64,000 bases of DNA from Tubiluchus corallicola (GCA_030141605.1 JAQGDQ010000209.1:241501-305500), one strand, 5' to 3'. Positions 36,701-47,074 are shown, counted from the first letter of the stretch. Notes: generated by a model not told the origin, from the letters alone. A program made the numbers and translations.

Positions 36701-39700
36701 AAAGTAAGTATTAATTTTCAAAACTTTCAATTTTCAATTAAATACAAATTTTTCAATTAACAAGTTTTTCAAGGCAACTAAATTGTAGTCTATGGCAGTT
36801 TTATGTAATCTGTGCCGTGGGCTCATTATATACGTCGTGGCATTTTCACGTTGCAGTACTTATCAATTTAAATTCAATATACGTGTGTTAGCAATATAAT
36901 ATGAATTACAAGTGGACTGATTTAATTTTTTATAATAAATTAATAATTGATTATATCAATTAATTTTTTTAAAAGTAAATTCTTTTATTCAGTGGTACTT
37001 TCTTGTTCTCATATAAATGCAATATCAGCATTGACACAGTTTTAGAATGGTAAACTGATTAAATGGAATAAATGCTTGTTTGAAAGTGTTTATATGATGT
37101 GAACTTATAGAACAATGAACACGTACGAGTTTTTTTATTGCTGCTCCTGCGCACATTGTTGCACACAGTAAATAGTGTCATATGTGGTTACAGAAGCTGC
37201 AATAGCTTTGGAACAAATCACACCTGTGATTACTCAGGATGCACCACAGGTACAAAAATCTTCGTCATATTCAACATCACCGGCGTTGTCTGCAAGAGAG
37301 CTACATCATGGCATAGCACAAGTACGAGTTTCCTCTACGGAGAGTGGGACAAAAAGCACAGCTAGAATAACTGTAATAACTGACAAATCTCCCGAGGGCA
37401 GGCTGGTAAGTGAGCCAGAAAGAGTTAGCATTGTGTAGAATTTTAACAAAACTTGATATGTGCGTGCAATGTTTTGTCAGTCCTCAGCGTGTAAAAACCG
37501 AGTGCTTATAATTGCATGTCAGTGGCGCATTGTGTACTTTGCCAGAAAAGAAGACAGAATGATACATGTTTTTCTTTCATTACAGTCTATTACATGTTAT
37601 ATCATATGAATAAAGCAATAACATGATCTGCTCATTAGACTGGCATTAAAGAAGTGCTTGGAAACCAGCATATGCCAGCATTGTGTTAATATCTAGAAAA
37701 TTTTGCATATACCTTTCGACAAGGTCTTTTTACAAAGTATGCATACTGAATAGTTATGGATAGTAAAAAATTTGGAAAGCAGCACATTTGAAAAAGAGAA
37801 AACTGCTACAACATGTATTACATTCTCTGAGTCTTTGCTGGCTAGAAAAGTGACAGCACGTTTGTAAGAACGCAATTTTTTTATTTATGTTTATCGTATT
37901 GTTGTGTGTTATTTTGTTTATTCCCATTATCCGCATATAATCCTAAGATTTTGTTCGTGTAATCATCATCATATTATTATCAGAGAAATTTTAGCCTGTA
38001 TAGAAGGAGATACTGTATTCATTTACACAGCTTATTTTAGTATTAGTAAGCCATCCATGCCATTTATAGCTAGTGTAATTTGTAATTACAAGAGTGTAAT
38101 TACAAATTTTCAATTTTAAAGCAAGGCAAACTTTTACTTGGTACAGTTGTACAGATTCGAAAAAATTTAGCAATTAGGACAAGCATTAAACTAAACAACA
38201 AACATATGTACAAAAAAAGTAACAACAACAACGTCAAAACACATTTGAAGTCTAAACCACCTTTTCTAGTCTGTTACTGTTTCTCAGTTTGCATCAAAAT
38301 TGTACGATTAGGAATATAGGTTCACCTACACCAAGCATCGCTAATTACGTGCACAAACTTATCGTTATTATACATTGTTATTTATTTGAATGAGACATTA
38401 ATTGAAATGTCATGTAAACCTTTTTAGCAAAATTCAATGTTTTTCGTGCTTCTGTTAAGAAGTTTCATGTGGTGTTGAATGCTTAATGTTTGTTGACAAA
38501 AAACCAAAGCTCATCAAACAGCCTTTTAAAACTTGAAAGGTGCAATTAATCTGATACAAGAAATAACCAGAAGCTGCAGGTACTCGAGGGTGTACTCTTT
38601 GTTCCCGGAAAAAATAACTTATTTTATTGCTCTGCTGTAAAGACTTTAGTATATATGCTCCTAAATCTGCTTATATGGTAAAAATGATTGAACTGATATA
38701 TATAACATTTTTAAAAACCAAGGTAGAAGAGTTTAAGGAAGAAAATGATGGCTTAATAAGAAAGTTGCTTTTGAAATTTTCAAATGATAGACTAACATGC
38801 TATCGTGGATACATATTTTTTGACGAAATTTATCAGACTATCCAGCTTACGCTGCTTAACAATGTCCGAGTTTACTGTAATACAATGTTTTAAGATTTTA
38901 GCTAGCATTAAACTTAGTAATTTCTGAGCACATGGCTATACTGTAGCCACTGCTGGATCGGTGGCAGTAAAAGGTTATTATTCAACTAGTAACACGTTAA
39001 CTTGTTAGCACCTGCACTAATATGTGAATTTTGTTAATTGTGGAAAAATATTGTTTTGGCAAATTATGTAAGTTCTAACTCTGGTTTCCAGTTTTTGTAT
39101 ATGTTATGGTTTACTACTTAATTGAGCTGTCGCTAGACAGCAGCCGCACGATGTTAGATCCCTCCATCGGGCAGGAAAATCCGTACAGGTTGAACTTGAA
39201 CAATATTCCGAATTGGTGCAATTTTTTGGAAGGTGGTAACTGATTTTACAAAAAAACATAAATTTAGAAAGCCGGAAATCGCAACCATTGTGGCCTGGTT
39301 TTCCTTTTGTTTTGCATTTCTTCATGAACGTTCTCGTTTTTTGAGTAATTCAACTATGATAGCAGGTACTTATTAGAATCTGTTGCTCTTTGTGAGTATG
39401 CAATGAAAAATTAAACCTAAACAAATGCAAAATAAGCTTTAAAGTGTAGAATGAATACCATTTGCCAATTATAATATTTGTTTTCGTTGCAAAATAAGTA
39501 GTTAAAAGCAAAAATTTCTACTATCTTAAACAATATTTTGCTCAATGTAGCAATGTTAGCTTTTTATGCTATATTCAAAGCAATTAAAACTGAACAAGTT
39601 AAGGTTTAACAAAAAGCTATTCTATGCATGCTTTTCAAACTTAAGAAATTTAAGAAACACTGTAAAATATTTGAGTTTCTACAGAAATCTTAATTACGTA

Positions 39701-42700
39701 TGCCATTATTATCGCTCAAATAACAGACTTGGTGCATCAACCATGTGAATAATCATATCAAAAACTAATTATTAAATGTAAATGAGTTCTAGTATAAAAA
39801 GACTATTCCTATCAATTATTATCTACCACAAATTAGTCTTTTTGTGTTTCACACTTTTTATTTTTATGAATTCTATAAAAATATCTTAGTGTTAAATTTG
39901 TCTTCCCACTGCATTCAATATCAGTTCCACTAATAGTAAAAAACACGAATGCCTTTGAATTCCTGTAATTAGTTATTTTAAATTGGAGACAAAAAACGTT
40001 ATACATCTTAAATTTTGTTATTGTTAACAATCATCTGGTGCTGCATAGCAGTAATGGTAGGCGTTAGTGGGTTAATTGTTATTATATTTGTAAGGCCCGT
40101 GTCACACAGAGCTGGTCATAATCCATAAAGTGTTAGCCGTAAGGAGAAAAAGCCGCCTCATGAAAAATGAACATGCTAACCAATGATCCCTGTCACACAG
40201 ATAATCCATTTACCATCTTTCACCTACTGTGATTTGCCTACCGTAACCATCAGCCGTAGTCTTCCGCAGTTCATAACGCGCCTTATTTGGCCATTAATTT
40301 CATTTGCCACAAGGCGTTTTTGGTCATCACTAACGGGTAATTAGCGTGTTTTGTAGCGTACACTTCATTTATATCATACGAATTCATAACAATGATGTAC
40401 TATAAACATCAAAAATCATTTTTAACCTTCAAGACTTATTTAAGACAGTCATATTACTGCAATGCATATAAGAAATGTATACTACGTGCATACCAGTCGC
40501 AATGTATGTGACTGACAACCTGCTATTCCAATAAAATGATTTGGTTGACATTCCTGTAGTTAAAAAATTTTTTCGTTACCACTATCGATTGTTTAAAATA
40601 ATGCCATAAATACTCCTTCACTTCACCTATTGCCATAAATAGGTCTAACACACACGTTCGTTTACACTTTTGTTTTTAACACGCTGTAATACAAACCTTA
40701 ACGCATCCGGATCCAGTTTTTGACGCATTTTCGACATTTGAATGATCCAGAAACTGATTCGTGCTTGTCCCAGTTACACAGAGCAAGGTGCATACTGTGG
40801 ATTATGACATGCAGCGAAGATGGAAGATGTGTTATGGCTTATGGATTATGGCTTGCTCCTGTGCGACCCAGACCTAAGTTTGTGCTATTTGTTGCTCAGT
40901 TAACATTTGTCATTCTCGTAGAATATATTAAAGTTACCGTTTGTTGAACAGTAATTATCTTTGTGCCTTTGTTGAACAGTAGTTATTATCTTTGTGCCAG
41001 TTAGTGTCATGATTATAAATGATCTGTCTTGTGCTATACTAACAAGTACAGAGCTATGTTTAGTTGTGTTATCATCACACTGTTATAGTATTTTGGATTA
41101 TTGTGTTATGACAATTAATATGATATAAATGTCGCAAAAATTGATATGATTTTGTTTGTGGCAAGTGATGATAATAATACTGTAAAGCAGGTACAATTTC
41201 ACATTATACATAATACAAAACATGATTATTTTGTATAAAAACTGTTTGTTTAGCTTGAATTAGCAAAATTAGCAATAACGATTGCTTTGAAAGTGTAAAT
41301 ATGACAGTGCATTCAAAATTAATGAGTAATTGCAAAGAACATAAAAAATTACGTTACAAATTATTTTGCATGTGGAATTTTAACAAATGAAATACAGCAA
41401 TAAAAAAATTCTCAATTGCAGTAAATCTGCCATCATCCTTTGTTCATCAAAGTCTTTATCACGTTTGCTTGAGAAAGGTGAACTTCTTATTAAGCAATTT
41501 TGTGAGAACTGTAACATCAAACATAATGAACCCCAGAATCTAATGCTTCCACCATATGCCAATTTTTTGATCTCTGAGCCTGCATCTAAAGCAGTGGTTC
41601 CCAACCTTTTTCTTGCCAAGTACCCCTTCTAAATGTGGCGATCTTCAGCATACCCCCACCTGATATTTTTCAACAAATCGTTTGAAAAACCAGTTTCCAG
41701 AAAGCAACGATTAATATTATCGACATTTTTTTATTTTAATTTTTTTTGAAAACATGAATTTTATCACTGATTATTAAGAAACATGTAATTTGAACAACTT
41801 TCTCGAATATGAAAACATCACTACAGGGAAACGCGATCTTCACAGCAGTCATAATTAATGCGCACGCTGTTCTTGATGATTATCAACAAGTTTTTTGATA
41901 TCAGGTTTAATTGTTGATATTGCGACTCGCATGTCGCTCCTCAAATCCAAACGGTTTCTTGCCTTCGTCTTCAAATGTAGCATTGCACTGAAGCCTAGCT
42001 CACATTTGTATGTTGTCACAAATGGAACCAACACCTTGAAAGCCAAATACAGCACAAACAAAGCGACAAAATATAAGCTTTTCGTGGGCGGGTAAAAGTA
42101 TTTTCTAGCACACTGCGCAGGAATGATATTGTTTGTGAAATATTGCCTAACCTGTAGAAAGAATATCGCGATGCTGCAACTTGGTGTATTTTACCCTTTT
42201 CACCGGCTACAGAAAGAAAAAAATGTGTCGATCTGACACACCTTCTGCGTACCCCTGGCATTGCTGTTGCGTACCCCCAGGGGGTACCCGCACCCCTGGT
42301 TGGGAACCACTGATCTAAAGCAATCTTCTGGACAAGACAGAGTTCTACCGCTTGTCTTACAAATGTGTAAGACGACATCTGTGCAGCCAGCTTATAAAGG
42401 CAACGATAAAACAGTTTTCTTCCAAATGATTGTCCTGTTAGCCAGCTAGATGCTAATATTAATAAAACTAATAATATTCGAGCCAGCATCTAAATACTGC
42501 AAGTTTTTGAGGCTGAAAAGTATATATAGAAATCAAATTTCGAAAGCAAGATATCATTCAAAATTTGTTTTGTCAGGATTGGCAAGATGATACCTTAATA
42601 TTTGTTCTATTAATATTGCTAGCCAGATTAGCAGCAAATGACCACTTTACGAATATCACTAGGTAGGCATTTGCTAATCAATGTCATACTAAAATAACTG

Positions 42701-45700
42701 ACCTAAGAGACATTACTACGTGTTTCCCACTATCCTGTTGGCTTGTGTTCGGCAAATGGCCAAACCTGTGCAAATTTTTATAATTTTGCATATACATTAT
42801 CGTGACATTGACCACCTTTTTGTTATAACTAACCATGTATCCCAAATATTTCTAAATTAATCAAATGATCTTGTAGTATGTTACACAGTGCAGTTATAGA
42901 AATGCTATGGTAGTTAGTGTATGTTGACCTTTTTTTAACACAAATTCGTGAGATGCATGAAGAGTTTTGTGCAGAAACATTTATGTTAGATGTAATTCAT
43001 TCACAATGGTATGTTTTCTGCATGTCTAACAGTTATGTTGGATTGTTTCTGTATAGCTAACAATGGAATCAAGATCTGATGATGAAGACTTGGTAAGCTC
43101 TAGTTAAATGTCTAGTTTATTATTTTTAATTTGTTTGTGCATTCTGCATCTTGTGCATATGTACCATGTCACGGTGAAAGTTTGTGTTTTTATGTAATTC
43201 ATATTGATGGGTCTAAAACTGACTAGCTGTCTCTTTATTGGACTTTTTGGTGATCAGGTATAAAAGTATGATGCTACTTGTAAAGATAATTGATCATTTC
43301 AAGGCAGGTGATGGGGACTACTCAGATCAGAAATTTCATTTGTTTTTGTTTTTAAAAAAAACCTGCTATATTAATTTAGACACACGAGTTCATAAATAAA
43401 AAAGCAGTAGACTGTTTAGCATCATCATTTGCCATCTGTTTTTTCCTTATGCCAACTACTTTGTTCATACTTCATATCTTATGCCTGTCTAGGTTTTGCC
43501 TTTAACCAATGGCAGTTACTATTTACCGTTAACGACCCCAGTTGTCAATTGTAATCACTAAAATAATAATAATTGATAACTTTTGAACAAAAATGGATCA
43601 TTATGAGTTTTTGTGACTAACAGCAGGTTTTAAGTTTCTGATTTATTTTTGTGTTGTTGGGCTATATGACTGGAGTATATCGTTATTACTTATTTGTCCA
43701 GTGCTGTTATACATGGGTTAGACGTGGCACAATGTCATCATGTGTTAGACAGAAATTGTGACATTCTTTTGTGAAGATGACCTTTTTTTGTTTTATCTTC
43801 TGATCTGAGTTAGTTGTTTGTGGTGACTCTAAATAATTACCAGTGATTATGTTACCAATGTACAAATTTTTCTTCATTGATTTCATTGACTTTAAGCAAA
43901 GGTTGAAATCAAGTGTTAAGTATTGTGTAAAAAAATTAAACTTTTGTCAGTTAAAAAGCATGAAAATCGTAAAATTAGTGGAAAGTTTGAAAGCGAACTA
44001 TAAGTGAAGATTCGCAAAGGTAAGATCTATAAGATAATGTAACTTAAAAGAAAGATTTATTTAAGTTGCATTTACCACACATATTGCTCTGTTCTGAACA
44101 TAGAATTGACCTTTACGTAGAAGTAGTTTTTCTGTCATTCACTAATTTTATATTAATTCAAAAATTCTGAGTGCCTATTTACTTTTTTCAGACAACTCAC
44201 CTGTGAGATGTACTACAGAAGTTATTTCGTGCAGAAAAGTTAGATCCTATAACTTGTCTTATCTCTTAAGTTCTCGGTGCAAAACTCCGGAATTTAAACT
44301 CCGTAACAATAAAAACTGGGACTGATATAATCCAGGAAAGACAGACTGTCATCTTGATGATCTATATGGAAATTTATACGACACATTCATAGAAATTACA
44401 CATAGTTATTCAATAACATGAAAGATTTTCCTTATTTTGACTCTTTCTCGTATAATTTTTGGATCGTATATTGGGTTGTGAGACTTTTCTCATGATTTTA
44501 GACTGATTTGAATTTACGTTATTTCCAACACTCAACATTACCTAACCAGTTTACATAACTGGTTGCATCAGTGATACAAAAATATGGATCAAAAATTGTA
44601 TGAGAATATAATTTATTATATTAGTATTAAAGAAATCTTATTTAGCTGCAGGATGCTTTTCACAAATTACCTGCTAATATTAATAATAATTTTGCAGTAA
44701 TTTAGCTAGTTAGCGTACTCGGTTATTCATGTTAGGTTGTTGAAATATGAAATTTAAAAAAATATAAAACAGTAAAATAAACAGTTTTTAAAAAGTATAA
44801 GCATAGTTGGTGCTCATCAGGAAGTGCCATACTGTGCGTGTTTAGGATGTCAGTTGGCTTAACCCTGCATTGTATTTAAAGTGCTTTCTGCTAAGTATTA
44901 AAATCAGTATGATAATGCTCAATGTGGTTACAGATTAAGTGCTTTATCTTGGTTTCTGAGTATATTATCTGGTGAAATATGTACAGGTATAACTGCATTA
45001 ATGACTAACCGTAATATTTAACATCTACTACGAAACCTAGTTTACAGAGGTAGAGGGTTTATATAAACAAGTAATGTTAATTTAGACAAGCTTAGCTTGA
45101 TTATCAGTGTAAGTCTTGTTAATATATCTTACTAAGCACATTCTTAACATTACTTGTTGAAGTTTAGCATTAGACTTAAAGGTGCTGTATATATTATTTA
45201 GTCTGTAATATCTGATGTAAAAAATCAAATAATCATGCTTTATATCTGTACAGTATCAGTAAAAGCCTTATTTACAGCATTTGGACAGACAGACAGACAT
45301 TAGCCATCTATGTTATAGGCCTGTGTTACTGACGCCATAAATAGCTAACATAATAATGGTTTGAGCCGACAACTGTGGAGAATTAAACCGGGCCAATTAA
45401 GTCAGTCGCCATAACTACTCGGCCACTCGTACCGACCAAAGAAGTTGTGTTGTTAAGCACTAATTATTATAACACATCTGTAGCACGAAGTCACGTTTGT
45501 TCTGGATTAGTTTAATCAGTATGTTAAATTCATTTATAATTACTAATTGTGTAAATAATGAACGGTTATCATGTACTAGCTACGTATGTGTAGTTGGATA
45601 TAGCAAAAACCATATGATAATTCAAATGACAGTGCATAAATTGATTTACACGTATGTGAGTAATAAGCCTTTTCACAGTCCTAGCAATTGATGATGATTG

Positions 45701-46838
45701 TGAAAAGGTCAAAGGTTAAGTGAACCTAACAACGTTATCTGAACCAAATAACCCATTTGTTTACACTTGACAATGCCTCGAGGCCCATGATGTTGTATTA
45801 GTAACAGTTCACATTAATTTTTGCTTCATTTATTTCATTTTACGTGGATTGCTGCTGCTATTTTGGTAGCTATTTTTGGATAAGAATAACATGATAGTTT
45901 AAAACTATACATGTGTAGGATTATAATAAAAATAACTACGTGTTTTACCCTCTTCGCCTACATATAGTTACATGCATAAGGTAACGTGACCATTGTTGGT
46001 AAGTAAGATGCACTGGGTTCAGTTAACCTTTGACCTACAGCAACTGCACAGGTGCATAGCAAAACTGAAAATGCTTATTGTTAGCAGCTAGTTAACTTTC
46101 AGTAAAGAAACCATGAACTTTGACTTGCTGTTCATACCATGTTTTACTACACTGTTTTAAAACCAAATCAACAAAACAAATTATAGCACGTAAATAGAAT
46201 TCACCTATCTTTTTTATCCATTATAATATATTAAAACAACTCTTTTATCACTAGACAATTACATGTAATACTTAATGATCTCAAATATGGGTTTTGATAT
46301 TTAATTAGTTCTGATGAGTTACATACAATTAAAAATTACAATAGTTCTTATATTAATTCAAATTAATATTAAAGCACATCATACAATCACCATTATGAAA
46401 TACCGTTGATAGATTTTTTTGAGTTTCCTCTGCATATTGTTAGGAAAAATATCCACAGAAACGTGCTACTCAGAATTGTTAGCTTATATTACCAATTTGG
46501 TACTTTACTAATCTTCCTTTCACAAATAATACATGCATGGAAGCTCACTGTGCTTTCTGTTTTCATGTAATTGATACGTCACGAAAATATTGGGTTTTCA
46601 TGGACTTCTTAAATATGTCAATTTGCTGCTATGTACTATCTATTACACCTATTGTCCAAGTAGAAAAATATATGCAACACTTGAAGTGATAAAATAGTTA
46701 AGAAACAGAACTCTGCATTCAGCAGGTTATAAATCAAAATACACAAACTGTTATAACTATCAAGCTTAGTGTTCTTATTTAACTTATTTTTCCTATCTTT
46801 AGCATGAATTCAGTATCTTCAAAGAAAGGTACGTTTAA
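15648..46838 (+). CDS. PIP5K1: Phosphatidylinositol-4-phosphate 5-kinase, type I
   Basis: Exons: 15648-15711, 18378-18515, 19966-20069, 20380-20510, 22647-22764, 23757-23909, 24752-24916, 25468-25602, 26426-26503, 26851-27023, 27864-27996, 29467-29554, 30755-30811, 31717-31854, 33825-33965, 35483-35611, 37194-37405, then probably 43057-43092 and 46803-46838. The protein is about 742 residues (729 if it ends at the stop at 37436). The enzyme phosphorylates PI4P to PI(4,5)P2 at the plasma membrane. Diagnostic motifs are KIGHRRVD, the glycine-rich loop [23 protein letters not shown] (ATP lysine), [27 protein letters not shown] (catalytic Asp), IGIID (metal Asp) and the substrate-specifying activation loop with [15 protein letters not shown]- and C-terminal tails are Ser/Thr-rich. 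Introns are 0.3-5.7 kb and one uses a GC donor. Symbol is family-level; the vertebrate alpha/beta/gamma split does not apply. Confidence 0.93.
18378..18515 (+). CDS. PIP5K1: PIP5K exon 2
   Basis: 138 bases, phase 1/1, acceptor CTTTTAG and donor GTAAAG. It encodes a Ser/Gly/Asn-rich disordered segment. The length and symmetric phase allow skipping without a frameshift. Confidence 0.75.
19103..19179. repeat. Perfect 36-bp-arm inverted repeat (hairpin)
   Basis: Arms 19103-19138 and 19144-19179 are perfect reverse complements, separated by 5 bases. The hairpin starts with ATCAGCACTGCCATCAATTT. It lies in the PIP5K intron between exons 2 and 3. It may be a recent inverted duplication, a foldback element remnant or a small-RNA precursor. 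Confidence 0.95.
19966..20069 (+). CDS. PIP5K1: PIP5K exon 3
   Basis: 104 bases, phase 1 in and 0 out, acceptor TTTTAG and donor GTACTG. It ends with [17 protein letters not shown], the conserved start of the type I PIP5K kinase region. Confidence 0.9.
20380..20510 (+). CDS. PIP5K1: PIP5K exon 4
   Basis: 131 bases, phase 0 in and 2 out. It encodes [15 protein letters not shown] and [17 protein letters not shown], near-identical to animal PIP5K1. Confidence 0.93.
22647..22764 (+). CDS. PIP5K1: PIP5K exon 5 (GC donor)
   Basis: 118 bases, phase 2 in and 0 out, acceptor TTTTTCAG. It encodes [20 protein letters not shown] and ends APDDYL. The junction to the next exon (ISLCN) requires the donor GCAAGT, i.e. 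a GC-AG intron. Confidence 0.92.
23097..23164 (-). repeat. tRNA-like SINE head (weak)
   Basis: On the minus strand there is an A-box-like GGGGCAACGGTTTGTGGAGC and a B-box-like GGGTTAAGTCTC with spacing like a tRNA. It is degenerate; no full cloverleaf with acceptor stem was seen. Confidence 0.3.
23757..23909 (+). CDS. PIP5K1: PIP5K exon 6
   Basis: 153 bases, phase 0/0. It contains [13 protein letters not shown] (P-loop) and [15 protein letters not shown] (ATP-binding lysine), ending LLPGYYM. Confidence 0.95.
24752..24916 (+). CDS. PIP5K1: PIP5K exon 7
   Basis: 165 bases, phase 0/0. It contains [26 protein letters not shown] and [13 protein letters not shown], the family signature. Confidence 0.95.
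25468..25602 (+). CDS. PIP5K1: PIP5K exon 8
   Basis: 135 bases, phase 0/0. It contains [19 protein letters not shown] and [11 protein letters not shown]. Confidence 0.94.
25658..25822 (+). repeat. Dispersed repeat, copy A
   Basis: About 165 bases alignable by eye with 58206-58368. The best block includes TGACATCAA and GAACTTGTCACTTTTT followed by ACCTGTGT. It lies in the PIP5K intron after exon 8. Unknown family. Confidence 0.7.
26125..26198 (-). repeat. tRNA-derived SINE head
   Basis: The minus strand has an A-box-like AATAGTTCAGTTAGTAAC and a B-box TAGTTCAAATCCTAG, about 45 bases apart, as in tRNA-derived SINEs. No functional tRNA fold expected. Intronic in PIP5K. Confidence 0.55.
26426..26503 (+). 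CDS. PIP5K1: PIP5K exon 9
   Basis: 78 bases, phase 0/0. It encodes [20 protein letters not shown], holding the catalytic MDYSLL aspartate. Confidence 0.95.
26652..26725 (+). repeat. tRNA-derived SINE head
   Basis: A-box-like TAACTGGTGTAGTGG (26662-26676) and B-box GGGTTCAAATCC (26708-26719). Intronic in PIP5K, about 450 bases from the minus-strand SINE head at 26125. Confidence 0.6.
26851..27023 (+). CDS. PIP5K1: PIP5K exon 10
   Basis: 173 bases, phase 0 in and 2 out. It is the variable insert of the kinase core ([20 protein letters not shown]), ending near the GGIPARN motif. Confidence 0.92.
27864..27996 (+). CDS. PIP5K1: PIP5K exon 11
   Basis: 133 bases, phase 2 in and 0 out. It contains [27 protein letters not shown] and the activation loop [15 protein letters not shown], with a T-rich acceptor tract. 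Confidence 0.95.
29467..29554 (+). CDS. PIP5K1: PIP5K exon 12
   Basis: 88 bases, phase 0 in and 1 out. It encodes [19 protein letters not shown] then NVFQKIPS, the end of the kinase domain. Confidence 0.94.
30634..30710 (+). repeat. 77-bp dispersed repeat, copy 1
   Basis: Roughly 80 percent identical to 33080-33156. Shared blocks include TAACTGTAG, TTGAGTTT and ATAGAGCAAGTTGC. Both copies are in PIP5K introns in the same orientation. Confidence 0.75.
30755..30811 (+). CDS. PIP5K1: PIP5K exon 13 (likely cassette)
   Basis: 57 bases, phase 1/1, acceptor ATGCTGCAG and donor GTAATT. It inserts 19 residues ([17 protein letters not shown] core) between KIPS and the SPSKK tail. Skipping it joins exon 12 to exon 14 in frame and restores the usual KIP.LK.SPSKK order. 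Confidence 0.65.
   Translation: MISLSIRDRIVCSESLST
31717..31854 (+). CDS. PIP5K1: PIP5K exon 14
   Basis: 138 bases, phase 1/1. It begins with [17 protein letters not shown], a PIP5K1 post-kinase motif, then an acidic Ser/Thr/Ala-rich region. Confidence 0.85.
32161..32597 (+). mobile_element. pogo/Tigger-type non-autonomous DNA transposon
   Basis: 27-bp terminal inverted repeats beginning CCGTATTTTCCCATGTATAA, one mismatch, flanked by TA on each side (32159-32160 and 32598-32599), the Tc1/mariner-pogo target duplication. It carries a plus-strand fragment (about 32294-32500) with [19 protein letters not shown] and an acidic C-terminus ending at TAA. This is the C-terminal end of a pogo/Tigger/JRK-type DDE transposase. 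Partial extra copies of the TIR lie just inside both ends. Confidence 0.88.
33080..33156 (+). repeat. 77-bp dispersed repeat, copy 2
   Basis: Partner of 30634-30710. Confidence 0.75.
33588..33780 (+). repeat. 116-bp-period direct repeat
   Basis: Copies 33588-33665 and 33702-33780 share CAAGTAT.G.AAATCA, GCTAAAATAATAATT and TGCTTTAGCT. Part of the unit (TTTAGTG.AA.ACTTGCAG.C.GTA) occurs a third time near 33279-33316. The second copy ends 44 bases before the acceptor of PIP5K exon 15. Confidence 0.75.
33825..33965 (+). CDS. PIP5K1: PIP5K exon 15
   Basis: 141 bases, phase 1/1, acceptor GTTGCAG and donor GTAAGT. Pro/Ser/Thr-rich tail ([19 protein letters not shown]). Confidence 0.8.
34731..34778 (+). 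repeat. 20-bp tandem duplication
   Basis: TTCTGGACTTGGTCATGAGT occurs twice in a row, in a PIP5K intron. Confidence 0.85.
35483..35611 (+). CDS. PIP5K1: PIP5K exon 16
   Basis: 129 bases, phase 1/1, acceptor CTTCGTAG and donor GTAAAG. Thr/Pro/Ser-rich tail with [15 protein letters not shown] repeats, resembling exon 15 in composition. Confidence 0.8.
37194..37405 (+). CDS. PIP5K1: PIP5K exon 17 (alternative end at 37438)
   Basis: 212 bases to a strong GTAAGT donor, phase 1 in and 0 out. If the donor is not used the frame runs ten more codons to TAG at 37436-37438, with AATAAA at 37609 as a possible poly(A) signal. Composition is Ser/Thr/Ala-rich. Confidence 0.78.
38077..38108. repeat. Perfect 14-bp-arm hairpin
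   Basis: AATTTGTAATTACA, 4-base loop AGAG, then its exact reverse complement. Confidence 0.85.
40094..40874. mobile_element. Harbinger-like non-autonomous element (TAA TSD)
   Basis: The ends are imperfect inverted repeats of about 35 bases, best in CATAATCCATAA (left, from about 40119) and its complement near 40840. They start GGCCCGTGTCACACAG and, on the other strand, GGTCTGGGTCGCACAG. TAA flanks both sides (40091-40093, 40875-40877), matching the 3-bp PIF/Harbinger duplication. No transposase ORF. Confidence 0.6.
41592..42312 (-). mobile_element. hAT transposon remnant with hATC fragment and perfect TSD
   Basis: Ends CAGTGGTTCCCAACC and GGTTGGGAACCACTG are perfect inverted repeats, flanked by identical 8-bp duplications ATCTAAAG (41584-41591 and 42313-42320). 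On the minus strand at 41855-42061 lies a fragment with [18 protein letters not shown] and [13 protein letters not shown], the hAT dimerisation (hATC) domain found in ZBED5/SCAND3-type transposases. The 721-bp element is internally deleted and not autonomous. Confidence 0.92.
43057..43092 (+). CDS. PIP5K1: PIP5K exon 18 (probable)
   Basis: 36 bases, phase 0/0, acceptor TCTGTATAG and donor GTAAGC. It encodes [12 protein letters not shown]. Supported by splice consensus and by joining in frame to both neighbours. I do not have homology support. Confidence 0.45.
45363..45437 (-). repeat. tRNA-derived SINE head (Leu/Ser-like)
   Basis: The minus strand has GTGGCCGAGTAGTTATGGCG, very close to the A-box and D-arm of Leu/Ser tRNAs, and a B-box-like CCGGTTTAATTCTC. 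The length between boxes is too short for an intact class II tRNA, so a SINE or pseudogene is likelier. Confidence 0.5.
45706..46036. mobile_element. Short TIR element (MITE-like)
   Basis: 21-bp terminal inverted repeats AGGTCAAAGGTTAAGTGAACC (45706-45726) and its complement (46016-46036), one mismatch, 331 bp in total. No clear target-site duplication. The TIR contains a direct repeat of AGGTCA-type half-sites with 1-base spacing. Confidence 0.55.
46803..46838 (+). CDS. PIP5K1: PIP5K exon 19, terminal (probable)
   Basis: Acceptor TATCTTTAG, then [11 protein letters not shown] and stop TAA at 46836-46838. An AATAAA follows at 47069. Only splice consensus, phase and position just before the convergent gene support it. 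Confidence 0.42.
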   Translation, partial: HEFSIFKERYV

Positions 46839-47068
46839 AATATTACGCATGCTAATAATTGTAATAACACCTGCTACTTGCAGCAGATTATTAAACAACT
46901 CGTATTATAAATAGAGAAAAAAAATAGCATGTGTGTATACGAATACGAATGATTAGTTTAAGTTTGTAAGCACGCAAATTCTGCTGCACGCATTAGTAAA
47001 TCGTATATGCACAGGTTAAACTAACCTGTAAATGGGTCTAAATTCCAAAAACAAAATTTTGCCAAATC

Positions 47069-47074
47069 AATAAA
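47069..47074 (+). terminator. Poly(A) signal, candidate for PIP5K
   Basis: AATAAA 231 bases after the proposed PIP5K stop at 46836-46838. Confidence 0.4.

Noticed and set aside
41387..41632. 81-codon plus-strand ORF as a gene
   Set aside because: Its 3' part runs into the hAT terminal repeat, so the ORF end is an artefact of the insertion.
42261..42449. Plus-strand ORF beginning in the hAT end
   Set aside because: The start codon is in the transposon; only the flank after 42320 could be older coding sequence.
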